5,368 bases of DNA. It comes from an uncultured beta proteobacterium. Lineage in GTDB: Bacteria > Pseudomonadota > Gammaproteobacteria > Burkholderiales > Burkholderiaceae. The notes beneath the pieces were generated by a model that saw only the letters and a program-made list of their open reading frames with translations, had not been told where the DNA came from and made no database searches. Each line of letters starts with the position of its first letter. Position 1 is the first letter of the stretch. Position numbers and translations under genes: made by a program. Positions 1 through 5,368 of the stretch are shown here, piece by piece. The stretch covers positions 1-5,368 of the forward strand of contig CAJARE010000339.1 of the NCBI GenBank assembly GCA_903944255.1. Direction: 5' to 3'.

Positions 1-1
1 A

Positions 2-190
2 CCCATTTTTGCCTATGGCAACTTCATCACCATATCCATTAATTTCATTCTCTTAGCGTTTGTCATCTTTCAAATGGTGAAGGTAGTTAATCGTGTGCGT
101 GCTATGGATGCCCCACCCGCACCTCCGGCACCTCCGACTCCAGAAGATGTGGTTTTACTTCGTGAGATTAGAGATAGCTTAAAAAAATAA
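2..190 (+). CDS. mscL: MscL large-conductance mechanosensitive channel, C-terminal part (5' end outside window)
   Basis: The first 62 codons of the window read as the C-terminal half of MscL, the homopentameric inner-membrane channel that opens under extreme membrane tension to release solutes after hypo-osmotic shock. What is visible: the end of the periplasmic loop (PIFAYGNFI), the second transmembrane helix (about residues 9-26 of the fragment, NFILLAFVIFQMVKVVNR), a proline/alanine-rich cytoplasmic linker (APPAPPAPPTPED), and the C-terminal helix ending EIRDSLKK, which corresponds to the EIRDLL bundle helix of enteric MscL. The stop is TAA at 188-190. The first transmembrane helix and the start codon lie upstream of the window. 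The next gene starts 16 bases later on the same strand, so co-transcription is likely. The identification rests on recognising the TM2-linker-helix pattern; no alignment was run. Confidence 0.9.
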   Translation, partial: PIFAYGNFITISINFILLAFVIFQMVKVVNRVRAMDAPPAPPAPPTPEDVVLLREIRDSLKK

Positions 191-206
191 AAAGATGCTC
201 TAAAAA

Positions 207-1379
207 ATGTTGAATCGCCTATGGCTTACATTTGCACAAGCAGTCACCATCCTGCTGGCTGCTTGGTTTATTGTTACCACCTTCCAACCTCAATGGCTTG
301 GTGGCGCGCAAGTTAGCTCTTTCATTGAAAATGTCTCCTTAAGAGAAACTGCTCAAGATGATCATTTAAGTCCAGGCTCTTATCATGATGCGGTCAAGCG
401 CTCAATGCCAGCAATAGTCAATATTTTCACAAGTAAAGCATCTACCAAACCCAAGTCTCGCAAAAGTGATAGCAATAATCCTGATCCATTCTTCAAATTC
501 TTTTTTGGAGATCAACCGCCCGAAGAAAGTCCCAGCTCCAGTCTGGGCTCAGGCGTACTTGTCAGCCCTGAAGGAATCATTCTGACTAACCATCATGTCA
601 TTAGTGACGCGAGTGATATTGATATTGCGCTAGCTGATGGCCGCAAAGTCAAAGCACAAGTCATCGGTAGTGATCCTGATACAGATATTGCTGTATTGAA
701 AATTGAAGCCAAACATCTTCCCATCCCCATCACTTTAGGAAAAATTGACTCGGTGCATGTTGGTGATGTTGTTCTTGCTATTGGCAACCCATTTGGTGTT
801 GGGCAAACGGTTACTTCGGGAATTGTTTCAGCTCTTGGTAGAGATCACCTAGGCATCAATACATTTGAAAATTTTATTCAAACAGATGCTGCAATTAATC
901 CAGGCAATTCTGGTGGAGCTTTAGTAGATACGCGCGGAAATCTGATTGGCATTAACACTGCAATTTATTCGAACAACGGAGGCTCCATGGGAATTGGATT
1001 TGCAATTCCCATCAATCTTGCCAAACAGGTCATGGAATCCATTATCACCAATGGCAATGTCACCCGCGGATGGATTGGTGTTGAGCCACAGAATCTATCT
1101 AAAGAACTACTGGTGTCTCTAGGGCTCCCGCCCAATACCAATGGAGTATTGCTTTCAGGAGTGCTTGAAGGAGGTCCTGCGGATCGCGCGGGACTGAAAC
1201 CTGGAGATGTTCTGATGGCAGTAAATAATCAACCCATTACAGATGTACGGGCGCTACTTAATCAAGTAGCGCAGTTAGGGCCAGGAAATGATGTAAATAT
1301 AAAAATATTACGCAAAGGGAAAGAACTCGTTCTCCCAGTGCAGATTGGGAAGCGCCCCAAGCCTAAGAGGGTTAATTAA
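207..1379 (+). CDS. HtrA/DegS-type membrane-anchored serine protease with one PDZ domain
   Basis: This is a 390-residue S1C-family (trypsin-like HtrA) protease expected to act in the periplasm on misfolded or signalling proteins. Residues about 8-27 form an uncleaved-looking hydrophobic anchor (AQAVTILLAAWFIVTTF), as in DegS. The protease domain spans about 60-275. It has a phenylalanine-rich LA-loop region (DPFFKFFFGDQPPEE, 93-107) and a complete catalytic triad: His130 in TNHHVI, Asp160 in DTDIAVLKI and Ser235 in GNSGGAL. One PDZ domain follows (about 286-385, with GWIGVEPQ and GPADRAGLKPGD), then a basic tail. A single PDZ plus an N-terminal anchor matches DegS/HtrA2-like architecture rather than two-PDZ DegP. 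The ATG at 207 has no clear Shine-Dalgarno sequence. Two codons upstream in frame there is a tiny ATG-CTC-TAA, which rules out a longer N-terminus from 195. It lies 16 bases after mscL. Its stop abuts that of the convergent gltL. The family is certain; the exact paralog name (degS or degQ-like) is not. Confidence 0.95.
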   Translation: MLNRLWLTFAQAVTILLAAWFIVTTFQPQWLGGAQVSSFIENVSLRETAQDDHLSPGSYHDAVKRSMPAIVNIFTSKASTKPKSRKSDSNNPDPFFKFFFGDQPPEESPSSSLGSGVLVSPEGIILTNHHVISDASDIDIALADGRKVKAQVIGSDPDTDIAVLKIEAKHLPIPITLGKIDSVHVGDVVLAIGNPFGVGQTVTSGIVSALGRDHLGINTFENFIQTDAAINPGNSGGALVDTRGNLIGINTAIYSNNGGSMGIGFAIPINLAKQVMESIITNGNVTRGWIGVEPQNLSKELLVSLGLPPNTNGVLLSGVLEGGPADRAGLKPGDVLMAVNNQPITDVRALLNQVAQLGPGNDVNIKILRKGKELVLPVQIGKRPKPKRVN

Positions 1380-2114
1380 TTAGTGAGCAAGAATTTTCGA
1401 GAGAAAATCTTTTGCTCTTGGTGAGCGGGCATCTGGATTTCCGAAGAACTCTTCTTTGCTGCAGTCTTCAATAATTTTTCCCTGATCCATAAAGATCACT
1501 CGATTGCTCACCTTACGCGCAAAGCCCATCTCATGGGTAACACAGCACATAGTCATTCCCTCGTTGGCCAGCTTTACCATCACATCCAATACTTCACCTA
1601 CCATTTCAGGGTCAAGTGCAGAGGTAGGCTCATCAAATAACATCACAATTGGATCCATACATAAGGCGCGTGCGATAGCGACACGTTGCTGTTGACCGCC
1701 AGAAAGCTGTCCAGGAAATTTATCTTTTTGGGCCATTAAACCAACGCGTTCTAAATATTTCATGCCATGCGCTTTTGCCTCATCAACAGATCGTCCCAAG
1801 ACTTTAATTTGAGCAAGCGTGAGATTTTCTGTAATGCTTAAGTGAGGGAATAATTCAAAATGTTGAAATACCATTCCCACCCTTGCACGTAATTTTGGCA
1901 AATTAGTCTTGGGATCATGTAAATGAATGCCATCCACAACAATCTCGCCGGATTGGAAAGGCTCTAGAGCATTAATTGTTTTAATCAAAGTGGATTTTCC
2001 AGATCCAGAGGGGCCGCAAATGACCACTACCTCACCCTTTTGAATAGATGTCGTGCAGTCGGTCAGAACTTGGAATGAGCCGAACCATTTAGAAACGTTT
2101 TGTAGTTCAATCAT
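1380..2114 (-). CDS. gltL: Glutamate/aspartate ABC importer, ATP-binding subunit
   Basis: This 244-residue protein is the cytoplasmic ATPase of a polar amino-acid importer and drives substrate passage through GltJ-GltK. All nucleotide-binding motifs are intact: Walker A GPSGSGKST (34-42), Q-loop glutamine 84 in VFQHFELFPH, signature LSGGQQQR (137-144), Walker B VMLFDE (157-162), D-loop SALD (165-168) and switch His194 in THEMGF. The FQHFELFPHL and THEMGFAR segments are hallmarks of the GltL/GlnQ/HisP subfamily, and the length is typical of it. It is the last gene of the minus-strand glt operon, 31 bases after gltK. The sequence ahead of its ATG shows no recognisable Shine-Dalgarno, so translation may be coupled to upstream genes or start weakly. 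Its TAA stop directly abuts the TAA stop of the convergent protease gene. The glutamate/aspartate assignment comes mainly from its operon partners. Confidence 0.95.
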   Translation of the reverse strand: MIELQNVSKWFGSFQVLTDCTTSIQKGEVVVICGPSGSGKSTLIKTINALEPFQSGEIVVDGIHLHDPKTNLPKLRARVGMVFQHFELFPHLSITENLTLAQIKVLGRSVDEAKAHGMKYLERVGLMAQKDKFPGQLSGGQQQRVAIARALCMDPIVMLFDEPTSALDPEMVGEVLDVMVKLANEGMTMCCVTHEMGFARKVSNRVIFMDQGKIIEDCSKEEFFGNPDARSPRAKDFLSKILAH

Positions 2115-2145
2115 GACAGTTTATGTAAGTGATGGCGAAGATAAA

Positions 2146-2814
2146 TTAACGAACAATGGCAACTTTGGCCTGTATTCGGCGAACTACTTTTGATAAGGTA
2201 AAGCAAATCACAAAATAGGTGGCCGCCGCCAAGATATATGTCTCAATCGGGCGACCATAATTCTTGCCGGCAATTTCAAAGCCTTTCAGGAGGTCATATG
2301 CCCCGATTGCATAAACCAAAGAAGTATCTTGAAACAAAATAATGGTTTGTGTCATAAAAACTGGAATCATATTTCTAAATGCTTGGGGCAAGACGACCAA
2401 ATACATATTCTGGCCATAAGTCATGCCAAGTGCCTCTCCTGCATAGGTCTGCCCCTTTGGCACTGATTGAATACCCGCTCGGACAATCTCCGAAAAGAAG
2501 GCTGCCTCAAAAGCAATAAATGTAATTGTTGCAGATAGGTCCGCACCAATGGGCCTGCCAATGAGCATGGGAATGAGAAGAAAGAACCACAAAATCACCA
2601 TCACTAATGGAATAGAGCGCATGGTATTGACATAAAACGTCGCTGGATAAACTAAGCTAGGGCGGCCAGATAAACGCATCAGCGCCAAGAAAGTACCAAA
2701 TACGATGCCGCCGATAGTAGCTAATACCGTTAGCTGAATGCTAAATAGCAAACCCTTCAGAATGTAGTTCGTGAATAGTTCCCAGTTATAAAAACTGAGG
2801 TCTAAGCTCAACAT
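2146..2814 (-). CDS. gltK: Glutamate/aspartate ABC importer, permease subunit GltK
   Basis: This 222-residue inner-membrane permease is of the HisM/GlnP family. It pairs with GltJ to form the translocation path. Hydrophobic spans appear at about 18-46, 66-86, 95-112, 148-170 and 190-209, matching the five-helix plan of polar amino-acid permeases. The cytoplasmic EAA loop that docks on the ATPase is clear at about 109-131 (EIVRAGIQSVPKGQ, then GEALGM), followed by LPQAFRNMIP. NTMRSIPLVMVILWFF (63-78) is a strong family marker. The ATG at 2814 is preceded by GGTGA (complement of 2819-2823) four bases away, which supports this start. The gene begins 23 bases after the gltJ stop and ends 31 bases before gltL, consistent with one transcript. 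GltK rather than GltJ is assigned from gene order (I-J-K-L, as in enteric bacteria) and from the shorter N-terminus. Confidence 0.93.
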   Translation of the reverse strand: MLSLDLSFYNWELFTNYILKGLLFSIQLTVLATIGGIVFGTFLALMRLSGRPSLVYPATFYVNTMRSIPLVMVILWFFLLIPMLIGRPIGADLSATITFIAFEAAFFSEIVRAGIQSVPKGQTYAGEALGMTYGQNMYLVVLPQAFRNMIPVFMTQTIILFQDTSLVYAIGAYDLLKGFEIAGKNYGRPIETYILAAATYFVICFTLSKVVRRIQAKVAIVR

Positions 2815-2837
2815 AATTTCACCATAATTTGCATCAT

Positions 2838-3629
2838 CTAATGAGCCAATGCTGCATCATTCGATGCGGTAATAAATCCTGGGACTCGACTTCTTTTTTC
2901 GATCAAAGCCATCACCCGATTCACCGAAAAGGCAGAAAGAGCATATAAAGCCGTAACGGCTAAATAGATCTCAACTCCATGCGAAGTTTCCTCTTGAGCT
3001 TGCATCGCAAACAGCGTGAGTTCAGGTACAGAAACCGCAAAAGCAACGGAAGAGTTCTTAATCAAATTCATGCTCTCAGAAGTCAATGGGGGAATGACGA
3101 TCCGCAAAGCCATGGGCAAAATAATATAGCGATAGCTCTGTGCAGTAGTGAGGCCTAAGGCAGTGGCAGCCGCTCTTTGGCCGCTAGGTAAAGACTGAAT
3201 CCCTGCTCTCACCTGCTCTGCAATTCGGGCAGAGGTAAAAAACCCAAGCGCAATGCTCACCAACCAATAAGATGGGAGCGCCTTTAAAGGCAGCACAAAA
3301 GAGGGAATGACGTGGTACCAGAGAAACACCTGAACCAAGATCGGAATATTTCTAAATAGTTCCACCCAGGCAGTAGATAGGCGCACTAGTAACCTACTTG
3401 ATCTACCGGTATCGGGAAGAGTGCGCAATGTTCCCATCACCGCACCAAGGACGAGGGCAATAGCTAGACCTAAACCGGCCACAGCAAGCGTCCAGCCCCA
3501 GGCCTTCATCAGCCAATCAAGGTAACTCGGATCCGCATTTTGGCCTAGGCCAAATAAAGCGGAGAAGCAGTGATCCACCACCTCTCCGTCTAAGGTGCTT
3601 TTACAGAAAACACCTAAATCTAATGCCAT
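2838..3629 (-). CDS. gltJ: Glutamate/aspartate ABC importer, permease subunit GltJ
   Basis: This 263-residue permease is the partner of GltK. After an N-terminal segment of about 40 residues come hydrophobic spans at roughly 43-68, 91-112, 120-136, 166-182 and 222-242. The EAA-type loop is at about 138-160 (EQVRAGIQSLPSGQ, then ATALGL), followed by YRYIILPMALRIVIPPLTSE, which resembles the enteric GltJ pattern YRYVLLPNAYRVIVPP. WVELFRNIPILVQVFLWY (88-105) is another family marker, as is the C-terminal EKRSRVPGF. The N-terminal segment is longer than in the enteric protein and carries Cys9 and Cys21. From general memory, extended forms of this kind occur in Burkholderiales. The segment probably faces the periplasm (an inference from family topology). 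The ATG at 3629 has only a weak purine stretch upstream. It is the second gene of the operon, 23 bases after gltI. Confidence 0.93.
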   Translation of the reverse strand: MALDLGVFCKSTLDGEVVDHCFSALFGLGQNADPSYLDWLMKAWGWTLAVAGLGLAIALVLGAVMGTLRTLPDTGRSSRLLVRLSTAWVELFRNIPILVQVFLWYHVIPSFVLPLKALPSYWLVSIALGFFTSARIAEQVRAGIQSLPSGQRAAATALGLTTAQSYRYIILPMALRIVIPPLTSESMNLIKNSSVAFAVSVPELTLFAMQAQEETSHGVEIYLAVTALYALSAFSVNRVMALIEKRSRVPGFITASNDAALAH

Positions 3630-3652
3630 ATTAGAAGCTTATTCTCATTGAA

Positions 3653-4573
3653 TTACTTCTTGTTGTAGTCTTCCGCAGGTTTGTCATTCAAATTGGCCCA
3701 AGCGTTTTTAGTTGCTGGAGATAATTCGAGGCCAACTACGATATTTTTTGGTGGTATTGGTGATAAGAACCACTTGTTCCACAGTCCAGGCATTTTGCCA
3801 TTCGCAACAATCTTTGCAATGGCAGCGTTCACAGCAACCTTAAACTCAGGATCATCCTTGCGAACCATGATGGCAATCGGCTCAGTAGCAAGCACTTCAC
3901 CAACAATTTTGAAATCTTTTGGGTTCTTAGAATTGGCAATGTTACCAGCCAAGATTGAGCCATCCATTACAAATGCATCGGCACGACCAGACTCAAGCAA
4001 TAAGAAGCTATCTGCATGATCCTTGCCAAATACCTCGTCAAAATTGACGCCAGTTGCTTTTTCATTCTTACGCAAGAGCTGGACAGAGGTTGTTCCCGTG
4101 GTAGTGGCTACCTTCTTACCATTTAACTGAGCAATTGAGTTAATGCCAGAATTGGCTTTCACTGCAATGCGCACCTCTTCCACATAGAGAGTATTGGCAA
4201 AACTCACATCTTTAGCGCGGGCAGTATTGTTGGTGGTAGTGCCGCACTCAATGTCCACAGTACCGTTTTGTACCAAGGGCACACGATTTTGTGAAGTGAC
4301 GGGTTGGTAATTAATACGTAGGGTGCTTAAACCTAGCTTGTCTTTTATGTCGCCCAAGATCATGCGGCAAACTTCCACATGGTATCCGTCAAATCGGCTA
4401 TCGCCGGTTGTGTAAGACATAGGAATCGAGGATTCACGCACACCCATAGTAACAGCACCAGAGGACTTAATTTTGTCCATCGTTGCACTTGCTGCATAAA
4501 CTGTATTTGATAGGAGCAGCCCCGAAACTAAGGCCGTAGTAGCAAAGACGGTAGTCAATTTTTGAATTTTCAT
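3653..4573 (-). CDS. gltI: Periplasmic glutamate/aspartate-binding protein
   Basis: This 306-residue solute-binding protein (SBP family 3) delivers acidic amino acids to the GltJ-GltK permease. A Sec signal peptide is evident: a basic start MKIQK, a hydrophobic core at about 6-22, and a likely cleavage after VYA (27). The mature part carries segments close to enteric GltI: GVRESSIPMSY (44-54), TSQNRVPLVQNGTVDIECGTTTNN (93-116), TTGTTS (158-163) and KDHADSF with LESGRADAFVMD (184-204), plus the late NKWFLSPIPPKN. Arg46, Ser94, Arg97, Thr112 and His186 sit where ligand-contacting residues are known in the enteric protein (placed by eye). Cys69 and Cys110 could form a disulfide. The ATG at 4573 is preceded by the purine-rich AGAAGAGA (complement of 4580-4587), six bases away, a good Shine-Dalgarno. 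It is the first gene of the operon, behind a 182-base intergenic region. Confidence 0.95.
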   Translation of the reverse strand: MKIQKLTTVFATTALVSGLLLSNTVYAASATMDKIKSSGAVTMGVRESSIPMSYTTGDSRFDGYHVEVCRMILGDIKDKLGLSTLRINYQPVTSQNRVPLVQNGTVDIECGTTTNNTARAKDVSFANTLYVEEVRIAVKANSGINSIAQLNGKKVATTTGTTSVQLLRKNEKATGVNFDEVFGKDHADSFLLLESGRADAFVMDGSILAGNIANSKNPKDFKIVGEVLATEPIAIMVRKDDPEFKVAVNAAIAKIVANGKMPGLWNKWFLSPIPPKNIVVGLELSPATKNAWANLNDKPAEDYNKK

Positions 4574-4616
4574 TGGCGATCTCTTCTTTCAGTAACTTTT
4601 TTTAGGGGGGTTCGTA

Positions 4617-4622
4617 TTTATA
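4617..4622 (-). promoter_or_regulatory. gltI: Possible -10 element for gltI
   Basis: TATAAA on the minus strand would place a transcription start near 4610 and give gltI a leader of roughly 37 bases containing its Shine-Dalgarno. There is no recognisable -35 hexamer 16-18 bases further up. Alternative AT-rich hexamers (TAATAT, TATAGT) lie at 4638-4650. An activator-dependent promoter would fit, but this is inference. Confidence 0.2.
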
Positions 4623-4655
4623 AGTCTATTTTTATCAGACTATATATTATTGCAT

Positions 4656-4680
4656 CCCTAAAATAGTGCGCTAATTAGGG
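4656..4680. repeat. Inverted repeat CCCTAA-N13-TTAGGG, possible operator
   Basis: Perfect 6-base arms (4656-4661 and 4675-4680) are separated by 13 bases within the divergent promoter region. The centre-to-centre spacing of 19 bases is less than two helical turns. The repeat lies just upstream of the candidate gltI -10 elements, where an activator could bind. A second inverted pair, GCGCTAA (4668-4674) and TTAGCGC (4730-4736), overlaps it. Short arms like these can arise by chance, and no cognate regulator is encoded in the window. Confidence 0.3.
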
Positions 4681-4755
4681 TTTTGCCTTAGAGTCAGGTG
4701 GGGCCTAAAAATATGTAAGAACATCTCATTTAGCGCCCTCCTCTAGAATAGGCTC

Positions 4756-5241
4756 ATGAATGAAGCTCTAAACAGGGAAATGATTGTTAAAGCGCAGGCG
4801 CTAATACTGTCCAATCAAGTCAATACCGCAATAGAAATATTGTTAGAGTTGCTACAGATTTATCCAAATCATCCACAAGTCCTTGAATTAATTGCATTCA
4901 TTTCCAATAACGCATTAAATGCCACTGAAGCCATCAAGCTCCTAGAAAGCTGTATTGGGCTTGGAGTGACATCCCCCATCATTTTTTATGAGCTAGGCTC
5001 CCATTATTTAAATCTAGGTGAGTTATTACTGGCAATAGATGCCTTGAAAAAGGCGCTCAAGCAAAACCCCCATTATTTTGAGGCGCTACATGATCTTGGT
5101 GCCGCTTTAGCACTTTCAGGCAACAAAAAAGAGGCCTTAGAGAATTTTTTATTAGCCTCCAAAATAAACCATCAGTCAGCAGAGTTGTTTTACAACTTAG
5201 GCAGACTTTGCGATGAGCAATATCAGTTTGACCGGGCCATT
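4756..5241 (+). pseudogene. Tetratricopeptide-repeat protein, 5' part, interrupted by an insertion sequence
   Basis: The frame starts at ATG 4756 and runs in sense to Ile162, then meets TGT-TAA (5242-5247), which belongs to the insertion-sequence end. The residual product is 163 residues. It is built of helical TPR units: about 8-38 (AQALILSNQVNTAIEILLEL, ending YPNH), a degenerate unit at 42-70, then 75-106 (FYELGSHYLNLGELLLAIDA, ending KQNP), 109-140 (ALHDLGAALALSGNKKEALE) and a fifth unit that stops after YNLGRLCDEQYQFDRAI. The break falls inside a repeat, so the original protein was longer. TPR arrays are protein-protein scaffolds. In this kind of bacterium, N-terminal TPR arrays often precede glycosyltransferase or sulfotransferase domains, but nothing here identifies the lost part. 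There is no signal peptide. No convincing Shine-Dalgarno precedes the ATG. Met9 (4780) is an alternative start, with AGGG only a few bases ahead. Confidence 0.75.
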
Positions 5242-5247
5242 TGTTAA

Positions 5248-5294
5248 TTTGCATCCAAAACTGATCCACCATTTGCATCTAATTTTGACCCACC
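5248..5294 (+). repeat. Two imperfect 23-base direct repeats, presumed transposase-binding sites
   Basis: Copy 1 (5248-5270) and copy 2 (5272-5294) are separated by one base, giving a 24-base period. They share the start TTTGCATC, a central TGA and the end CCACC; by eye 18 of 23 positions match. Differences cluster in the middle (CAAAAC against TAATTT). Multiple terminal direct repeats of this sort are a known feature of IS21-family ends. The second set, at the other end of the element, is outside the window. Confidence 0.75.
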
Positions 5295-5321
5295 TTAAAG
5301 TTTATTCTAAATGCTTTTATC

Positions 5322-5330
5322 TGTGGATAA
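5322..5330 (-). other. Consensus DnaA-box sequence inside the insertion-sequence end
   Basis: The minus strand reads TTATCCACA, the exact consensus DnaA box. It is also the right half of a small palindrome, TTATC-TGTG-GATAA (5317-5330). It lies 28 bases inside the second terminal repeat. Host DnaA is known to influence some transposons (for example IS50/Tn5), but a role here is speculative and a single nonamer can occur by chance. Confidence 0.35.
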
Positions 5331-5368
5331 CTTCTTTGTTTTTGCCTCCTTTGTTGGTTTAGTAGAGC

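Larger units (their letters stand above)
4574..4755. promoter_or_regulatory. Divergent intergenic region with the presumed glt operon promoter
   Basis: This 182-base non-coding stretch separates the divergent gltI and TPR genes, so it should hold the control region for the glt operon and probably for the TPR gene. The centre (about 4615-4665) is strongly AT-rich. On the minus strand a TATAAA (complement of 4617-4622) lies about 44 bases ahead of the gltI start and could be a -10 element, but no good TTGACA partner is seen, so the promoter assignment is weak. On the plus strand, TAGAAT at 4744-4749 lies six bases before the TPR start. No sigma-54 -24/-12 element was recognised. A T7 tract next to a G6 run (about 4597-4610) lies in the presumed gltI leader. 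No RNA gene was found here. Confidence 0.5.
5242..5368. mobile_element. One end of an IS21-type insertion sequence (continues beyond window)
   Basis: The TPR frame ends abruptly at TGTTAATTTGCATCC (5242 onward). A 5'-TG terminus followed by repeated GATCCACC/GACCCACC-bearing motifs is typical of IS21-family ends, where tandem repeats bind the IstA transposase. Here two 23-base motifs sit at 5248-5270 and 5272-5294. Beyond them, 5295-5368 holds an AT-rich stretch with a DnaA-box-like sequence. No complete transposase gene is present. On the plus strand a frame opens at ATG 5311 (MLLSVDNFF...) and stays open to the window edge, but it does not look like an IstA N-terminus. On the minus strand all three frames reach stops before the IS tip, so this could equally be the istB-side end. 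Orientation is undecided. The family call is from memory of IS21 termini. Confidence 0.7.

Noticed and set aside
593..787. 64-codon minus-strand frame within the protease gene
   Set aside because: It is antisense to the catalytic domain of the HtrA protease, with no independent support.
1345..1360. TTGGG-AAGCGC-CCCAA hairpin near the end of the protease gene
   Set aside because: The stem is five base pairs with no T-run on either strand, and it lies in coding sequence.
1393..1408. ATTTTC-GAGA-GAAAAT hairpin followed by CTTTTG, a possible terminator for the protease transcript
   Set aside because: The stem has only one G-C pair, lies within gltL codons and has a broken T-run, so it would be a very weak intrinsic terminator.
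1504..1695. 63-codon plus-strand frame within gltL
   Set aside because: It is antisense to the Walker B and signature region of the ATPase, whose conservation explains the openness.
3681..4019. 112-codon plus-strand frame within gltI
   Set aside because: It is antisense to a clear solute-binding protein and has a composition typical of a shadow frame.
4623..4640. AGTCT...AGACT short inverted repeat upstream of gltI
   Set aside because: The arms are only five bases in a highly AT-rich stretch; this is expected by chance and weaker than the CCCTAA/TTAGGG pair.
5057..5278. 73-codon minus-strand frame starting inside the IS terminus
   Set aside because: It is antisense to the well-supported TPR frame, begins in the terminal repeat and has no recognisable domain; it is a shadow.
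1..5368. CRISPR array, tRNA, rRNA, toxin-antitoxin or defence system
   Set aside because: There are no regularly spaced repeats beyond the two IS-end motifs, no tRNA-like cloverleaf was noticed, and all long frames are accounted for by transport, protease and TPR genes.

Overview
The window looks like a chromosomal segment from a betaproteobacterium of the order Burkholderiales. The moderate GC content, the lysine- and isoleucine-tolerant codon use and the protein character would suit a Polynucleobacter-like freshwater bacterium. That placement comes from family resemblance and was not tested by a search.

Layout, left to right. (1) Positions 2-190, plus strand: the 3' end of mscL, the large-conductance mechanosensitive channel, cut by the window edge. 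(2) Positions 207-1379, plus strand: a complete membrane-anchored HtrA/DegS-type serine protease with one PDZ domain, 16 bases after mscL and probably co-transcribed with it. (3) Positions 1380-4573, minus strand: a complete four-gene glutamate/aspartate ABC importer read gltI-gltJ-gltK-gltL, with gaps of 23, 23 and 31 bases, so almost certainly one operon. Its last gene meets the protease gene tail to tail with no base between the stop codons. (4) Positions 4574-4755: a 182-base divergent intergenic region that should hold the glt promoter. It contains an AT-rich core and a CCCTAA/TTAGGG inverted repeat. (5) Positions 4756-5241, plus strand: the 5' part of a tetratricopeptide-repeat gene that breaks off in the middle of a repeat. 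(6) Positions 5242-5368: what looks like one end of an IS21-type insertion sequence. It has a 5'-TG terminus, two imperfect 23-base direct repeats at 24-base spacing, and a consensus DnaA-box sequence further in. The element continues beyond the window.

How the genes work together. GltI captures acidic amino acids in the periplasm, GltJ and GltK form the membrane channel, and GltL powers transport. MscL (emergency osmotic release) and the HtrA protease (envelope protein quality control) form a separate envelope-stress pair. The TPR gene appears to have been inactivated, or at least truncated, by the insertion sequence, which supplies the stop codon of the shortened reading frame.

Most of the window is ordinary housekeeping and transport content. 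The part most worth a second look is the IS junction at about 5242. I found no convincing sign of a new biological system.
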